In this document: piece after piece, positions 1 through 6,038 of the stretch
Position numbering within the stretch: position 1 is the first letter of the stretch
How the letters are laid out: each line of letters starts with the position of its first letter
Assembly: GCA_964440345.1 (NCBI GenBank)
Contig: CAYTSA010000108.1
Span: forward strand, 1-11,748
DNA: 11,748 bases
DNA from: CAYTSA01 sp964440345
GTDB taxonomy: Bacteria; Desulfobacterota; Desulfovibrionia; Desulfovibrionales; Desulfovibrionaceae
Reading direction: 5' to 3'
The notes under the pieces: generated by a model
The model's database searches: none
What the model saw: the letters and a program-made list of their open reading frames with translations, nothing else
Told to the model about the DNA's origin: nothing
Position numbers and translations under genes: made by a program

Positions 1-92
1 AAGCGGGGGATGACTGTAGGGGTAAGCCGGGGCCGCAACGCTTGAAAGCGGGGGATGACTGTAGGGGTAAGCCGGGGCCGCAACGCTTGAAA
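1..92. repeat. 45-bp tandem repeat, two copies at the window edge
   Basis: Bases 1-45 are repeated exactly at 46-90, and the next two bases (91-92) still match before the pattern breaks. The array starts at base 1, so it probably continues to the left. The copy junction forms a short palindrome (CGCTT-GA-AAGCG, 39-50). The period is divisible by three, and one plus frame is open through both copies to a stop at 237-239, giving a 15-residue repeat (AGDDCRGKPGPQRLK). All three minus frames are also open through the repeat, so an open frame is weak evidence for coding. I take it as an intergenic minisatellite, with the end of a repeat-containing protein as the alternative. Confidence 0.9.
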
Positions 93-355
93 TCAAGCGC
101 AACACAGCTATTTCTTGGATGCAATTTTCTCAGAGACCTCGACTATACTGACAGATGTGGGAGCTTCGGAGCAGAGGGCATAGCCACATACATCAATACG
201 TCATTGTTTAGAGGCGGCCCTTGCGGCCGCCCGCCCTGATGCTCCATTGAACATGACGTTGAAGTTTTTTCGTATGTAAAAGGAAGGACGCCTGGGGACA
301 TGGCGGCGCCGGCAAGTGCTGGCGCATTTTCGCGTTGAGACAACGCTCGCTTCTG
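93..355. other. intergenic stretch without a convincing gene
   Basis: No open frame here looks like a protein gene. The stretch holds a TATACT box at 144-149 with no good -35 partner. It has a GC hairpin at 213-231 (GGCGGCC, 5-nt loop, GGCCGCC), not followed by a T-run. It also has a terminator-like hairpin at 306-330. A short untranslated RNA running from about 156 to 330 is possible but unproven. It does not match any small RNA family that I can recognise by eye. Confidence 0.4.
306..330 (+). terminator. probable intrinsic terminator, rightward
   Basis: An 8-bp stem (GCGCCGGC paired with GCTGGCGC, one G-U pair) encloses a 4-base loop (AAGT) and is followed by ATTTT. It would end rightward transcription coming from the left edge or from a small RNA starting near 156. 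The T-run is short, so efficiency is uncertain. Confidence 0.5.
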
Positions 356-390
356 AAACAATTTACAATTGTTTTAGGAAAATGTATAAG
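356..390 (+). promoter_or_regulatory. sigma70-type promoter with overlapping palindromic operator
   Basis: A -35 box TTTACA (362-367) and a -10 box TATAAG (385-390) are separated by exactly 17 bp, predicting a start near 397. A perfect palindrome, AAACAATTTACAATTGTTT (356-374, 8-bp arms around TAC), covers the -35 box, the usual place for a repressor to block RNA polymerase. The promoter points at the small gene starting at 462, leaving a leader of about 65 bases. The regulator is not identified; the arms resemble sites bound by dimeric MarR- or TetR-type proteins only in a general way. Confidence 0.6.
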
Positions 391-448
391 AGCAGCTAAA
401 CATTTTCAATGGCAACATGCTCTGAAAAATGAGCCACAACAGGCCTGC

Positions 449-455
449 GGGGGAG
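449..455 (+). promoter_or_regulatory. ribosome binding site deciding the start at 462
   Basis: GGGGGAG lies six bases before the ATG at 462-464. The in-frame upstream ATG at 429 has no purine-rich site before it, so 462 is the better start. Confidence 0.6.
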
Positions 456-461
456 CGCCAG

Positions 462-698
462 ATGGCTGCAGAAGGATTCCATCACAAGATTTACGGCCAA
501 ACGATGATTGGAGTTGGCCAGCGCAGCCGTATTTACACAGAGTACGACCAGGCCCTGGGCCACTACCAGGCCCTTGTTGTGGGCAAAAAGCTGAACAAGA
601 TGCACCTGGCGAAACTGCTGCAGGTGGAGCAGAAAATAATGGCCAGTTTTTACGTGATGGAGCGAGGCGCGGGCGGGGTGCTTAACGCTTCGGCGTAA
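462..698 (+). CDS. small uncharacterised protein, 78 aa
   Basis: I do not recognise this protein. The start at 462 is chosen because a strong ribosome binding site precedes it; the frame is open back to an ATG at 429. Codon use looks genuine, with mostly G or C at third positions and runs such as CTG-CTG-CAG-GTG-GAG-CAG. The product is soluble, mixed charge, without a signal peptide, membrane segment or cysteine pair. Its middle (about residues 30-65, containing YTEYDQALGHYQALVV and LAKLLQVEQKIMASFYV) looks helical. It has its own promoter and palindromic operator at 356-390, implying regulated expression. The last 17 bases overlap, tail to tail, the end of the receptor gene on the other strand. 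Confidence 0.6.
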   Translation: MAAEGFHHKIYGQTMIGVGQRSRIYTEYDQALGHYQALVVGKKLNKMHLAKLLQVEQKIMASFYVMERGAGGVLNASA

Positions 699-3069
699 GC
701 GGCTGGTTTGCCTTGTCCCTTTCACTTTCTGTTGTTGCTTCAGAGAGTTTTCCCATGGCTGTGTTCGTTGCATGGAGCATGGAGTGATAGACCGCCGCCG
801 TCCGGGCTACGGCTGCGTCCATGGCTGCGCAAGCTTTTTCCATGGCCGTAGTCGGAGCAAAAAGGTCGATTTCCGCTGTTTCCGTGACAGCATGCACGCA
901 GGAGGGAAATTGCTCCTGCAAAGTTTGGCAAAGCTGCAGCTGGGTCTGGGAAGCGTCATTGCCGTCTCCGGCGTGTGCAAATGCTTCCCGGGCAGCCTCT
1001 GAGAAAAACCGGCTCGCGGCCCGCATGTCCTGGGAGGCGGCGTCAACTTCAGCCAGCCATTTTCGCACATCCTGCACCATCCGGGTGGCGTCGTGGGCCA
1101 GCAGGCCGGCTTCCTCGGCGGCTGTGGCGGCCAGGCGGCGCGGGTCTTCAAAATCAGCGTCAGCGCTGGACGTTTTCAGGGCCATCAGGTTCGCCTGCAC
1201 CGCCAGATTCTTCAACCGCTGCACGAGCAAGGAAAAGGGCCCCAGAGCCCTGTCCAGCCGCCGCAAGGCGTCTTCGGACTGTATGGCGCGGCGCACAGCG
1301 TTTTCTGTTGCTTCCAAAAGGCGGCTGTCTTCGCCTATACGCTGTTTGGCGTTCTGCATGACTGCATGGAACTGTTCCAGGCAGCGTTTGGTGGCAGCCA
1401 CTGCTTGCAGCTCAAGAGCTGCTTTTTCCTCCACACGCTGCAGTGCAGGTTGCAAAGAGCTCTTTGCAGCCTGCATCGCCTGTTGCAGCAGGCCGATTTC
1501 TTCATTCAGGGCCTGGCCTGGCCCTGATAATTGTGTAACCGTCTGGCGGGCTGCTTGGCGCAGCGCGCGCGTCGTTGCAGTCTCAGCGGCGGCGTGTTCT
1601 TCTATCTGAACCAGGCGGTTTTCCAGCCCTTCCGCCCGCCGCTCCTGGTTGCTTATGTCGCACCACACAGACACCAGTCCCAGGTTTGCGCCCTGCAAAT
1701 CATAAAAAGGCTGCACCGCTCCAACCAGGCGAGTCCGCCCCTGGGCTCCAGAAAATGACCGGGCGTAAACAAGGCATGTCTCCTCATTTTCCCGCACGGA
1801 GGCTGTGATGTCTTTCCAGCCGGGGGTAAAGGCGAAGACTGAGGAGGCGCTGGCGTCCAGTAGCTCGTTAGCTTCGTTCTCTCTGCCAACAAGGGCCAGC
1901 ATGGGTTTGTTTACGTGAATGATCCTGCCGTCAGGATCGGTGACGAGGCACGGGAAGCCAATGCCCTGCAGCAGACCGCGGGCAAACCCCACAGCGTTTT
2001 TCAGATCATTGGCCATATTGCGCAGGCAGCCTGTTATCTGGCGCAAGTCCTCCATATAAGGATCGTTGGGTTCCTCCAGAGGCGTTCCTTTGGCCATGTC
2101 CGAGGCGTATTGAATGGACTGGCGCCAAGGGCCGAGCACGAATCCTTTGAGCCAGGCCAAAGCCAGACCCGCCATAACGATGAACAGCACGGCGCCCGCC
2201 ACGAGCATTTCCTTGGGATGGGCTGTGCGTTGCAGTGTGCGCAACACCGCCTGTTCCAGTGAGGCTCCTGGGACAACCAACAAAACTTTCCAGTTGGATA
2301 TGGGGACAGAGTCCATGGCCAGCAGCATAGGCCTGTCTTGCGGACCATACTGGACAGTGAAAGGACTCGTAGCGTGTTCCTGTGGCAGGTGTTGAGCCTC
2401 TGCGGCCGGAGCAAGGGGCCTGCCGCCGGCAATGTAGCGGTTGTCTGCGTCAAGGATCACCCCCCTGCCGTCGCCCCGGTAGCGAAGGCTTGCAGCAATC
2501 TCGCCGGCAAAAGGGGCCAGATCAACCACCGCTACGGCTCCGCCTTGGAGGAGACCAGCGCCGTCGTGCACGGGAGCAGCGATGCTGAAGGCGGCCATGT
2601 CGCCGGTTCTAGGCTGGAAGACGTCTGAAATATAGAAATCTTTCTCTGAGAGTATGGCTTTGTAGTAGTCTCTGTTGCCTATGGATATGGCCCGCAGGTC
2701 CTGGCCGTCGGCAGTGTTGCCAGCGCGGATGGTGCCGTTGCGGTCAAAGGCGAAAACAGCCCAGTACCAGCCAGAGGCAGCCATGGCGTCGCGCATGAGA
2801 GCCGCCCCAGGTTCATATGCATCGCTTTGCAGCATCAGCAGCACGTCGTTGCGTCCGGCTATTTGCCGTACTGTGCGCAAGGATTCGAGCAGTCTGCGGT
2901 GCAAGGTCTGAGCTGCCGATTCGGCAACGTTTTCCATGGATTGGGTTTCAACAGCCAGGCTCATGTGCCGCGCCTGCTGATGGGCGAACAGAAAGAGCAC
3001 CGCCACGGGCAACGCCGTGGCAAGGAAAACGAGAATGAGCAGATGTGCGGTAATGCTGCGAAGTTTCAT
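682..3069 (-). CDS. membrane chemoreceptor-like protein: Cache, HAMP, PAS and degenerate MCP signalling domain
   Basis: A 795-residue protein starting at the ATG at 3069-3067 (MKLRSITAH). Longer in-frame starts at 3096 and GTG 3138 lack ribosome sites; 3069 has only a weak GGCGG. A first membrane segment (about 6-30) precedes a roughly 250-residue extracytoplasmic region resembling a double Cache sensor (GWYWAVFAFDRNGTIRAGN, GNRDYYKAI, FSIAAPV). A second membrane segment (about 288-312) leads to a HAMP-like linker and a PAS domain (about 365-475, LVTDPDGRIIHVNKPMLALVG). The rest is a long alanine/glutamine-rich coiled coil. Around 616-665 it resembles the receptor hairpin (LAVQANLMALK), but the signature bases of the tip, E-A-A-R-A-G-E and G-R-G-F-A-V-V-A, are replaced. 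It may signal without CheA/CheW or use a divergent partner. Ligand unknown. Confidence 0.8.
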   Translation of the reverse strand: MKLRSITAHLLILVFLATALPVAVLFLFAHQQARHMSLAVETQSMENVAESAAQTLHRRLLESLRTVRQIAGRNDVLLMLQSDAYEPGAALMRDAMAASGWYWAVFAFDRNGTIRAGNTADGQDLRAISIGNRDYYKAILSEKDFYISDVFQPRTGDMAAFSIAAPVHDGAGLLQGGAVAVVDLAPFAGEIAASLRYRGDGRGVILDADNRYIAGGRPLAPAAEAQHLPQEHATSPFTVQYGPQDRPMLLAMDSVPISNWKVLLVVPGASLEQAVLRTLQRTAHPKEMLVAGAVLFIVMAGLALAWLKGFVLGPWRQSIQYASDMAKGTPLEEPNDPYMEDLRQITGCLRNMANDLKNAVGFARGLLQGIGFPCLVTDPDGRIIHVNKPMLALVGRENEANELLDASASSVFAFTPGWKDITASVRENEETCLVYARSFSGAQGRTRLVGAVQPFYDLQGANLGLVSVWCDISNQERRAEGLENRLVQIEEHAAAETATTRALRQAARQTVTQLSGPGQALNEEIGLLQQAMQAAKSSLQPALQRVEEKAALELQAVAATKRCLEQFHAVMQNAKQRIGEDSRLLEATENAVRRAIQSEDALRRLDRALGPFSLLVQRLKNLAVQANLMALKTSSADADFEDPRRLAATAAEEAGLLAHDATRMVQDVRKWLAEVDAASQDMRAASRFFSEAAREAFAHAGDGNDASQTQLQLCQTLQEQFPSCVHAVTETAEIDLFAPTTAMEKACAAMDAAVARTAAVYHSMLHATNTAMGKLSEATTESERDKANQPLTPKR

Positions 3070-3123
3070 GTGGCCGCCGTTTTCAGGATGGCGCATTGTG
3101 AGGGAAAAACTGGCAAGCTGCAA

Positions 3124-3165
3124 CCTGTGCAGGGTCACCTGTGCAGGGTCACCTGTGCAGGGTCA
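3124..3165. repeat. three perfect 14-bp tandem repeats upstream of the receptor gene
   Basis: The unit CCTGTGCAGGGTCA occurs three times in a row without a mismatch (3124-3137, 3138-3151, 3152-3165). It lies between the divergent receptor gene (start 3069) and the EAL/HDOD gene (start 3362), in the upstream region of the receptor gene. A 14-bp spacing is not a whole helical turn. It could be a cluster of regulator sites, or a slippage-prone repeat that changes promoter spacing. Confidence 0.9.
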
Positions 3166-3239
3166 AACAGACATCCAGTTTGACAATTGCGTGAAGCCGT
3201 TGACCGGACTGGTTTTCTGTAGCAAATAACCAGCATGGT

Positions 3240-3278
3240 TCAGGCGGAGCATTGCAATACTTGCCGTCTGGCTTTTTT
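3240..3278 (+). terminator. hairpin with T-run in the leader of the EAL/HDOD gene
   Basis: TCAGGCGG (3240-3247) can pair with CCGTCTGG (3264-3271), including G-U pairs, followed by C and six T's. The 16-base loop contains a perfect palindrome, ATTGCAAT. It has the shape of an intrinsic terminator or attenuator for rightward transcription, but the stem is not strong. Confidence 0.35.
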
Positions 3279-3300
3279 GAGGCAGCTTAGAGGCAGGGCC

Positions 3301-3330
3301 TTGACAATGCATGGCGCTTTCCCTCAGATA
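3301..3330 (+). promoter_or_regulatory. possible promoter of the EAL/HDOD gene
   Basis: A perfect -35 hexamer TTGACA (3301-3306) is followed 17-18 bp later by a poor -10 (TCAGAT or CAGATA, 3324-3330). The position, about 30 bases before the start codon, suits the gene at 3362. Otherwise the 292-base divergent region (3070-3361) holds only the tandem repeat and the hairpin listed here; no convincing promoter for the receptor gene was seen. Confidence 0.35.
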
Positions 3331-3349
3331 GCGAGGCTGTAAAACGCAA

Positions 3350-3355
3350 TAGGAG
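3350..3355 (+). promoter_or_regulatory. ribosome binding site supporting a TTG start at 3362
   Basis: TAGGAG ends six bases before TTG (3362-3364). The first in-frame ATG is 26 codons in, past the conserved domain start (VLVARRPIFDAK), so TTG is the start. Confidence 0.75.
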
Positions 3356-3361
3356 TTCCTT

Positions 3362-4591
3362 TTGCCCTCTGAGACAGACAAAGTCCTTGTGGCGCGGAGG
3401 CCAATTTTTGACGCCAAAAGAACCATCTGGGGCTACGAGATGGTTTTTCGCCGTTGCGGCGACAAGGGCTGCGACCTGGTTGAAAAGGCGGACGAACGCA
3501 CCGCAGAAACCCTGGGCCGAAGCCTGGACATGGGGATGAAGGGCCTGGCTGGCGGCAAGAAACTCTGCATCCGCATTACGCTGATGGACGTTCTAGAACG
3601 GCTCACCGACGAGTTGCCGCCTCAATCTGTCATTTGGGTTCTGCCTGAGGGCAAGGAGCTGCACATTGGCCGGCAGACTTGGCTGGGATTGAAAGGCGAA
3701 GGCTACTCCCTGGCTTTGCCCTATGCTGGCGAGCATAACGCGCAAACCATGAAAATGGCGGACATGGCGGTCATAGACGTGCATGAACACGAACCGGACG
3801 AGGTGCGCCAATGGGTTGCAGAGCTGTCTAAGACCTCCTGCACGCTGATGGCGGCCAACATCCGGAACTGGGAGGCGTTTCAGGCGGCCAAAAAGCAGGG
3901 GTTTCAGCTTTTCAAGGGAGAGTTTTTTACCCAGCCCGAAATTGCGCCAGGCAAAAAAATGGCAAGCGGCGTAGCCACACGGCTGCGCTTGCTCAAAGCA
4001 CTGAATGACCCAGACGCAGGCATAGACGACATAGTGGGCGTCATTGCCTCGGACACGCCCCTGAGTTACCGGCTGCTCAAATACATCAATTCACCGGCGT
4101 TTAGTCTGAGCAAGGAAGTCAGCTCCATTCGCCACGCTGCTGTGCTGCTCGGGCTGCGGCCACTGCGGACGTGGGCCATGGTGGCGGTGGTGGCGGACAT
4201 GGACGGATCGGAAAAGGGCGTGGAAGTGAGCTGGCGGGCGCTGCACAAAGCGTTTTTTCTTAAGCTGCTGAGCGAAAACGGCTACGCCCCGGGCTGGGAC
4301 CCGGAAGCCTTTTTTCTGGTTGGCTTGTTCTCCAATATTGACGCAATATTGGGCCTGCCAATGAAAGACGTGCTCAAAGATTTGCCGCTGGCGCCAGAGC
4401 TGAAAAAAGCCTTGCTGGGCAAAGATGCAGTATACTCCGCCTGGGACCAGGTGATCCAGGAATTAGAGTTTTCCCACATGGAAACCGTGCGGGACATGCT
4501 GGTAAAGCTTAAGGCGCCGGCCGGGAAAGCAGCTCAGATGTACATGCAGGCTACGGTAAAAGCCTCTGAAGCCAGCAACATGGAAGACTGA
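3362..4591 (+). CDS. EAL-like plus HDOD signalling protein (YuxH type)
   Basis: A 409-residue soluble protein with the layout of the family annotated as c-di-GMP-related proteins with EAL and HDOD domains. The EAL-like half (about 8-200) opens with LVARRPIFDAKRTIWGYEMVFR and closes with FQLFKGEFFTQPE. The EAL catalytic triplet itself is gone and most metal ligands are not evident, so phosphodiesterase activity is unlikely. The HDOD half (about 205-400) is clear: LLKALNDPDAGIDDIVGVIASD, YRLLKYINSPAF, VSSIRHAAVLLGLRPLRTWA. HDOD lacks the metal-binding HD pair and is usually regulatory. The start is TTG with a good ribosome site. It is divergent from the chemoreceptor-like gene, which suggests, but does not show, a common signalling role. 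Confidence 0.88.
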   Translation: MPSETDKVLVARRPIFDAKRTIWGYEMVFRRCGDKGCDLVEKADERTAETLGRSLDMGMKGLAGGKKLCIRITLMDVLERLTDELPPQSVIWVLPEGKELHIGRQTWLGLKGEGYSLALPYAGEHNAQTMKMADMAVIDVHEHEPDEVRQWVAELSKTSCTLMAANIRNWEAFQAAKKQGFQLFKGEFFTQPEIAPGKKMASGVATRLRLLKALNDPDAGIDDIVGVIASDTPLSYRLLKYINSPAFSLSKEVSSIRHAAVLLGLRPLRTWAMVAVVADMDGSEKGVEVSWRALHKAFFLKLLSENGYAPGWDPEAFFLVGLFSNIDAILGLPMKDVLKDLPLAPELKKALLGKDAVYSAWDQVIQELEFSHMETVRDMLVKLKAPAGKAAQMYMQATVKASEASNMED

Positions 4592-4600
4592 CGGCGAATG

Positions 4601-4614
4601 CCGCCATCCGGCGG
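4601..4614. terminator. short hairpin between convergent genes
   Basis: CCGCC, ATCC loop, GGCGG sits in the 26-base gap between the stops of the EAL/HDOD gene and the prepilin-like gene. It could help end transcription from both sides, but there is no T-run and a competing GGCG (4593-4596) precedes it. Confidence 0.3.
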
Positions 4615-4617
4615 GAC

Positions 4618-5175
4618 TCAGCCTGTGTAGCGGTAATACAAATCCGCGGCGTCCTCAGAGACAGGCGTATATTTGACGCGGCCCCAGGTTGCCTTGCCGT
4701 CATCCATTTGCTCGTCAATATAATGCGCCAAATCTTTTTCCAGCCCACGGACAATGAAATAATGGCCAGGCGCCCGTTCAGGGAAAACGTCTTCGTCAAC
4801 CCAATAAAAGTCCAACTCGTGATTCATGAACCCCATTTCTGGAGACGGGATGGCCTTCTGGGAGTGCAGGGCCTTGCCGACCAGTTCTGCTTCCGCAGGG
4901 GCCACCCTGCCGTCGCCGTTGCCGCCTGACGCGGGGTCGTCGCCCGGAAGCCTGCCCGTGGCTTGCTGGAAAAGCATTATCTTGGCCGCCATGCCGTCCA
5001 GCCTGTTTCGGGCGTAGAGGTATTTCGTGTAAAACCCCGCCGGCGCTTTGTCTTCCGGAGATTTAGTGAACAACCTGTCACTGCCCACATAAGAGAGCAA
5101 GCCGATTATAAGCGCCCCCAGGACGGCCATGGCGATCACGAGTTGTGGAGCGCTGAGGCCGCGCTGGAAGCGCAT
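4618..5175 (-). CDS. type IV prepilin-like (pseudopilin-like) small protein
   Basis: 185 residues. The N-terminus has the class III prepilin shape: a short basic leader MRFQRG, then a hydrophobic stretch LSAPQLVIAMAVLGALIIGLL (residues 7-27). Cleavage would follow Gly6. The usual Glu at +5 is Gln11 here, and +4 is proline. The mature part carries a pattern seen in many pilin-like proteins, LFQQATGRLPGDDPASG followed by NGDGRV (about 68-91), the latter resembling a calcium-binding loop. There are no cysteines. The start is 3 bp after the lgt stop with little ribosome site, so translation is probably coupled. No assembly ATPase, platform protein or PilD peptidase gene is in the window, so its machinery must be elsewhere. 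Confidence 0.65.
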   Translation of the reverse strand: MRFQRGLSAPQLVIAMAVLGALIIGLLSYVGSDRLFTKSPEDKAPAGFYTKYLYARNRLDGMAAKIMLFQQATGRLPGDDPASGGNGDGRVAPAEAELVGKALHSQKAIPSPEMGFMNHELDFYWVDEDVFPERAPGHYFIVRGLEKDLAHYIDEQMDDGKATWGRVKYTPVSEDAADLYYRYTG

Positions 5176-5178
5176 AGC

Positions 5179-5967
5179 TCACTCTGCCCGCCGGTATGCC
5201 CAGATCATGAGGCCCACGCCAGCCAGCACCATAGGCGCGCTGAGCAGCTGCCCCATAGTCAGCCAGTTGAAAGCCAGAAAACCCAGCTGAGGGTCCGGCT
5301 GGCGGGCAAACTCCACCAGAAAACGGAACGCTCCATAGAGCAACAAAAAGAGACCCAGCACGGCTCCCCGCGGCCGCGGCCGGGAGGAATAGAGCCAAAG
5401 CACAATAAAAAGGACCAGCCCTTCTAAAAAGGCTTCATACAACTGAGAAGGATGCCGCGGCACAGGGCCGGCGTCCCGGCCGGGAAACACCATGGCCCAA
5501 GGTAAATCCGTGGGCCGGCCCCACAATTCCCCGTTGATAAAATTGCCCATTCTGCCGAAAAACAAGCCTGGCGGGGCCAGCGGCGTGAGGAAATCGCCGA
5601 TTTCCAGAATGCCCTTGCCTGTGCGCATGGAAAAGACTACGCCGACAACCAGGAGCCCCAAAGCACCGCCGTGGAAGGACATGCCCCCCTTCCACACAGC
5701 CAATATGTACTCTGGATGACTCAAAAAATAAGAAAAATCGTAAAAGAGCACGTAGCCAACCCGGGCGCCTATAACCAGCCCCAGCACGCTGTACGTGATC
5801 AGGTCGTCCACTTGCCGGGGGGTCCAGTTCCATTGCGGCTTGGAAGCCCGGTGTCGACCCAGCAGCCAGCCTGCGGCAAAGCCAAAAACGTACATCAAAC
5901 CGTACCAGCGCAGCTTGATTGGTCCCAGCTCCAGCGCTGTGGGGCTGATGTCGGGATAGGGTATCAT
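5179..5967 (-). CDS. lgt: prolipoprotein diacylglyceryl transferase
   Basis: Lgt moves the diacylglyceryl group from phosphatidylglycerol to the lipobox cysteine of prolipoproteins in the inner membrane, the first step of lipoprotein maturation. The 262-residue product is of normal length. It shows WYGLMYVFGF (21-30), GGMSFHGGALG (94-104, with the conserved His99), the family signature GRMGNFINGELWGRP (138-152), HPSQLYEA (172-179) and FLVEFARQPDPQLG (216-229). About seven membrane segments are visible. I use the ATG at 5967 because homologues begin MxPYPxI; a TTG at 6042 would overlap the livM stop (TTGA) and add 25 residues. It lies 71 bp after livM and 3 bp before the prepilin-like gene. 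Confidence 0.95.
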   Translation of the reverse strand: MIPYPDISPTALELGPIKLRWYGLMYVFGFAAGWLLGRHRASKPQWNWTPRQVDDLITYSVLGLVIGARVGYVLFYDFSYFLSHPEYILAVWKGGMSFHGGALGLLVVGVVFSMRTGKGILEIGDFLTPLAPPGLFFGRMGNFINGELWGRPTDLPWAMVFPGRDAGPVPRHPSQLYEAFLEGLVLFIVLWLYSSRPRPRGAVLGLFLLLYGAFRFLVEFARQPDPQLGFLAFNWLTMGQLLSAPMVLAGVGLMIWAYRRAE

Positions 5968-6038
5968 CTGTGTCAGCGCCTTTGTTGCCTGTGAAAAAAA
6001 GAGTGTGAACCGCGTTGTAAAGCGCCGAAGCGACGCCG

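Noticed and set aside
1..92. CRISPR array
   Set aside because: The two 45-bp copies abut exactly with no variable spacer between them.
396..773. 125-codon minus-strand frame opposite the small gene at 462
   Set aside because: No ribosome site and poor codon use; the plus-strand frame has a promoter, a ribosome site and better third-position bias.
821..1609. 262-codon open frame on the plus strand
   Set aside because: It is antisense to the coiled-coil part of the receptor gene, rich in Ser, Ala and Arg as expected from reading alanine/glutamine-rich codons backwards, and has no ribosome site.
3070..3138. GTG start at 3138 or ATG at 3096 for the receptor gene
   Set aside because: Neither has a ribosome site. 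Adding these residues puts a polar extension ahead of the membrane anchor, and the GTG lies inside the tandem repeat.
3163..3426. 87-codon minus-strand frame across the start of the EAL/HDOD gene
   Set aside because: It overlaps the well-supported TTG start antisense, has no domain features and reads through the divergent upstream region.
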